From assembly GCA_030671915.1 (NCBI GenBank), contig DAOVHN010000136.1, forward strand, positions 1 to 6,899: DNA of 6,899 bases, given 5' to 3'. Each line of letters begins with the position of its first letter. Position 1 is the first letter of the stretch. The notes beneath the pieces are model-generated. The model did no database searches. It was not told the origin of the DNA and saw nothing but the letters and a program-made list of their open reading frames with translations. The stretch is from Pseudomonadota bacterium (GTDB taxonomy: Bacteria; Pseudomonadota; Alphaproteobacteria; UBA8366; JADFVY01). Shown piece by piece: positions 6,584-6,899 of this stretch. The translations under genes were made by a program, and so were the position numbers.

Positions 6584-6641
6584 GACCGATGACACGCCGA
6601 CGACGGCGGAACTGGTGACGCGGCTGGAGGGGAGTATCGGG
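6584..6641 (+). pseudogene. Relic of a nitronate monooxygenase 3' end (direct repeat of 1781-1839)
   Basis: By eye this stretch matches bases 1781-1839 of the intact nitronate monooxygenase gene at 52 of 59 positions with one single-base gap. The run 6596-6619 is identical over 24 bases to 1793-1816. In frame it encodes TDDTPTTAELVTRLE against IDDVPTTAELVTRLE. The missing base (equivalent of 1828) then breaks the frame, and similarity ends soon after. Upstream, similarity fades within about 10-40 bases (6545-6583 is doubtful). There is no start, FMN site or catalytic histidine, so it cannot be functional. It lies in the same orientation as the intact gene, on the other side of the TRAP operon. 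Confidence 0.75.
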
Positions 6642-6899
6642 TGGCGTGCGATGCGCCGGCCTTCGGCGCCCTGATAGCGGCGATCGCGCTGGTTCTGTTT
6701 CCCGGATGGTGGATGCCGGGTGGTGTATTTTTGTGCAGGTTCGCCCGCCGCCGCACGAGGCGATCCGGCCGCGATCCGGGCCCACCCACGGCCGAATCGC
6801 CCCCCGGCGGGGAAAACAGGCAGAAACGATGTAGGCGAGGGGTATGCGCGGGGTATGCGATGTGCGCGCGCGGGGTAGGGAAAGAGTAGCCGAGAGACA
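6642..6899. other. Apparently non-coding right end with a short tandem repeat
   Basis: No supported gene is seen here. A plus-strand frame from GTG 6641 encodes a hydrophobic then Arg-rich peptide without recognisable family features and is probably chance. Two copies of GGGGTATGCG (6839-6848 and 6850-6859) lie 11 bases apart, and a third degenerate GGGGTAGGG follows at 6872-6880. The tract 6860-6875 is simple GC alternation. A gene may begin just past the window, but nothing shows it. Confidence 0.4.

Noticed and set aside
6390..6785. Upstream extension of dctP to 6785
   Set aside because: It would bury the signal peptide in the middle of the protein; the extra sequence runs antisense through the relic and has no coding character.
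6793..6815. CCCC/GGGG hairpin followed by AAAA as an intrinsic terminator
   Set aside because: The stem is very short, there is no T-tract on the plus strand, and no supported gene ends just upstream on either strand.
6641..6889. Small plus-strand frame with a hydrophobic N-terminus, possible membrane peptide
   Set aside because: It starts at GTG inside the end of the monooxygenase relic, its apparent GGAGG ribosome site is relic coding sequence, and the C-terminal half is Arg/Pro-rich low complexity.

Overview
The window is high-GC, densely packed bacterial DNA with the look of an alphaproteobacterial chromosome, probably Rhodospirillales or Rhizobiales-like. That placement rests on G/C-rich codon use, gene families and gene density; no rRNA or other phylogenetic marker is present. 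All genes are ordinary metabolic or transport genes. I see no CRISPR array, tRNA, rRNA, transposase, integrase or phage gene.

Layout. At the left edge (1-792, minus strand) is the N-terminal half of an iron-sulfur class I fumarase, cut by the window. A 137-bp divergent promoter region separates it from a plus-strand nitronate monooxygenase-family flavoenzyme (930-1856). That gene ends head-on against a five-gene minus-strand cluster, and the two opposing stop codons overlap. In transcription order the cluster is TRAP binding protein (dctP, 6389-5385), TRAP small permease (dctQ, 5378-4866), TRAP large permease (dctM, 4873-3578), a shikimate/quinate dehydrogenase-like enzyme (3581-2751) and a DapA/NanA-superfamily aldolase or lyase (2767-1853). 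Gaps within the cluster are 6 bp or overlaps, so it is almost certainly one transcript with coupled translation. The last 510 bp (6390-6899) hold the dctP leader, a short relic of a nitronate monooxygenase 3' end, and otherwise no convincing gene.

How the genes may work together. The TRAP system should import an organic acid using the ion gradient. The two cytoplasmic enzymes encoded behind it probably act on that acid or on a product of it: an oxidoreductase of the AroE fold and a Schiff-base aldolase/dehydratase. Both differ from the biosynthetic enzymes at informative positions. The DapA-like protein has Leu where DapA has its substrate-carboxylate Arg. The AroE-like protein has Asp-Arg-Asp where NADP-dependent AroE has Asn-Arg-Thr. 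This suggests a catabolic cassette rather than spare lysine and aromatic biosynthesis genes. The substrate cannot be named from sequence.

The most unusual observation is that the last ~59 bp of the nitronate monooxygenase gene recurs, in the same orientation, on the far side of the TRAP cluster (6584-6641) as a frameshifted fragment. The catabolic cassette is therefore bracketed by direct repeats of a gene end. This could be a scar of insertion at that gene's 3' end, of a tandem duplication, or of decay of a second paralogue.
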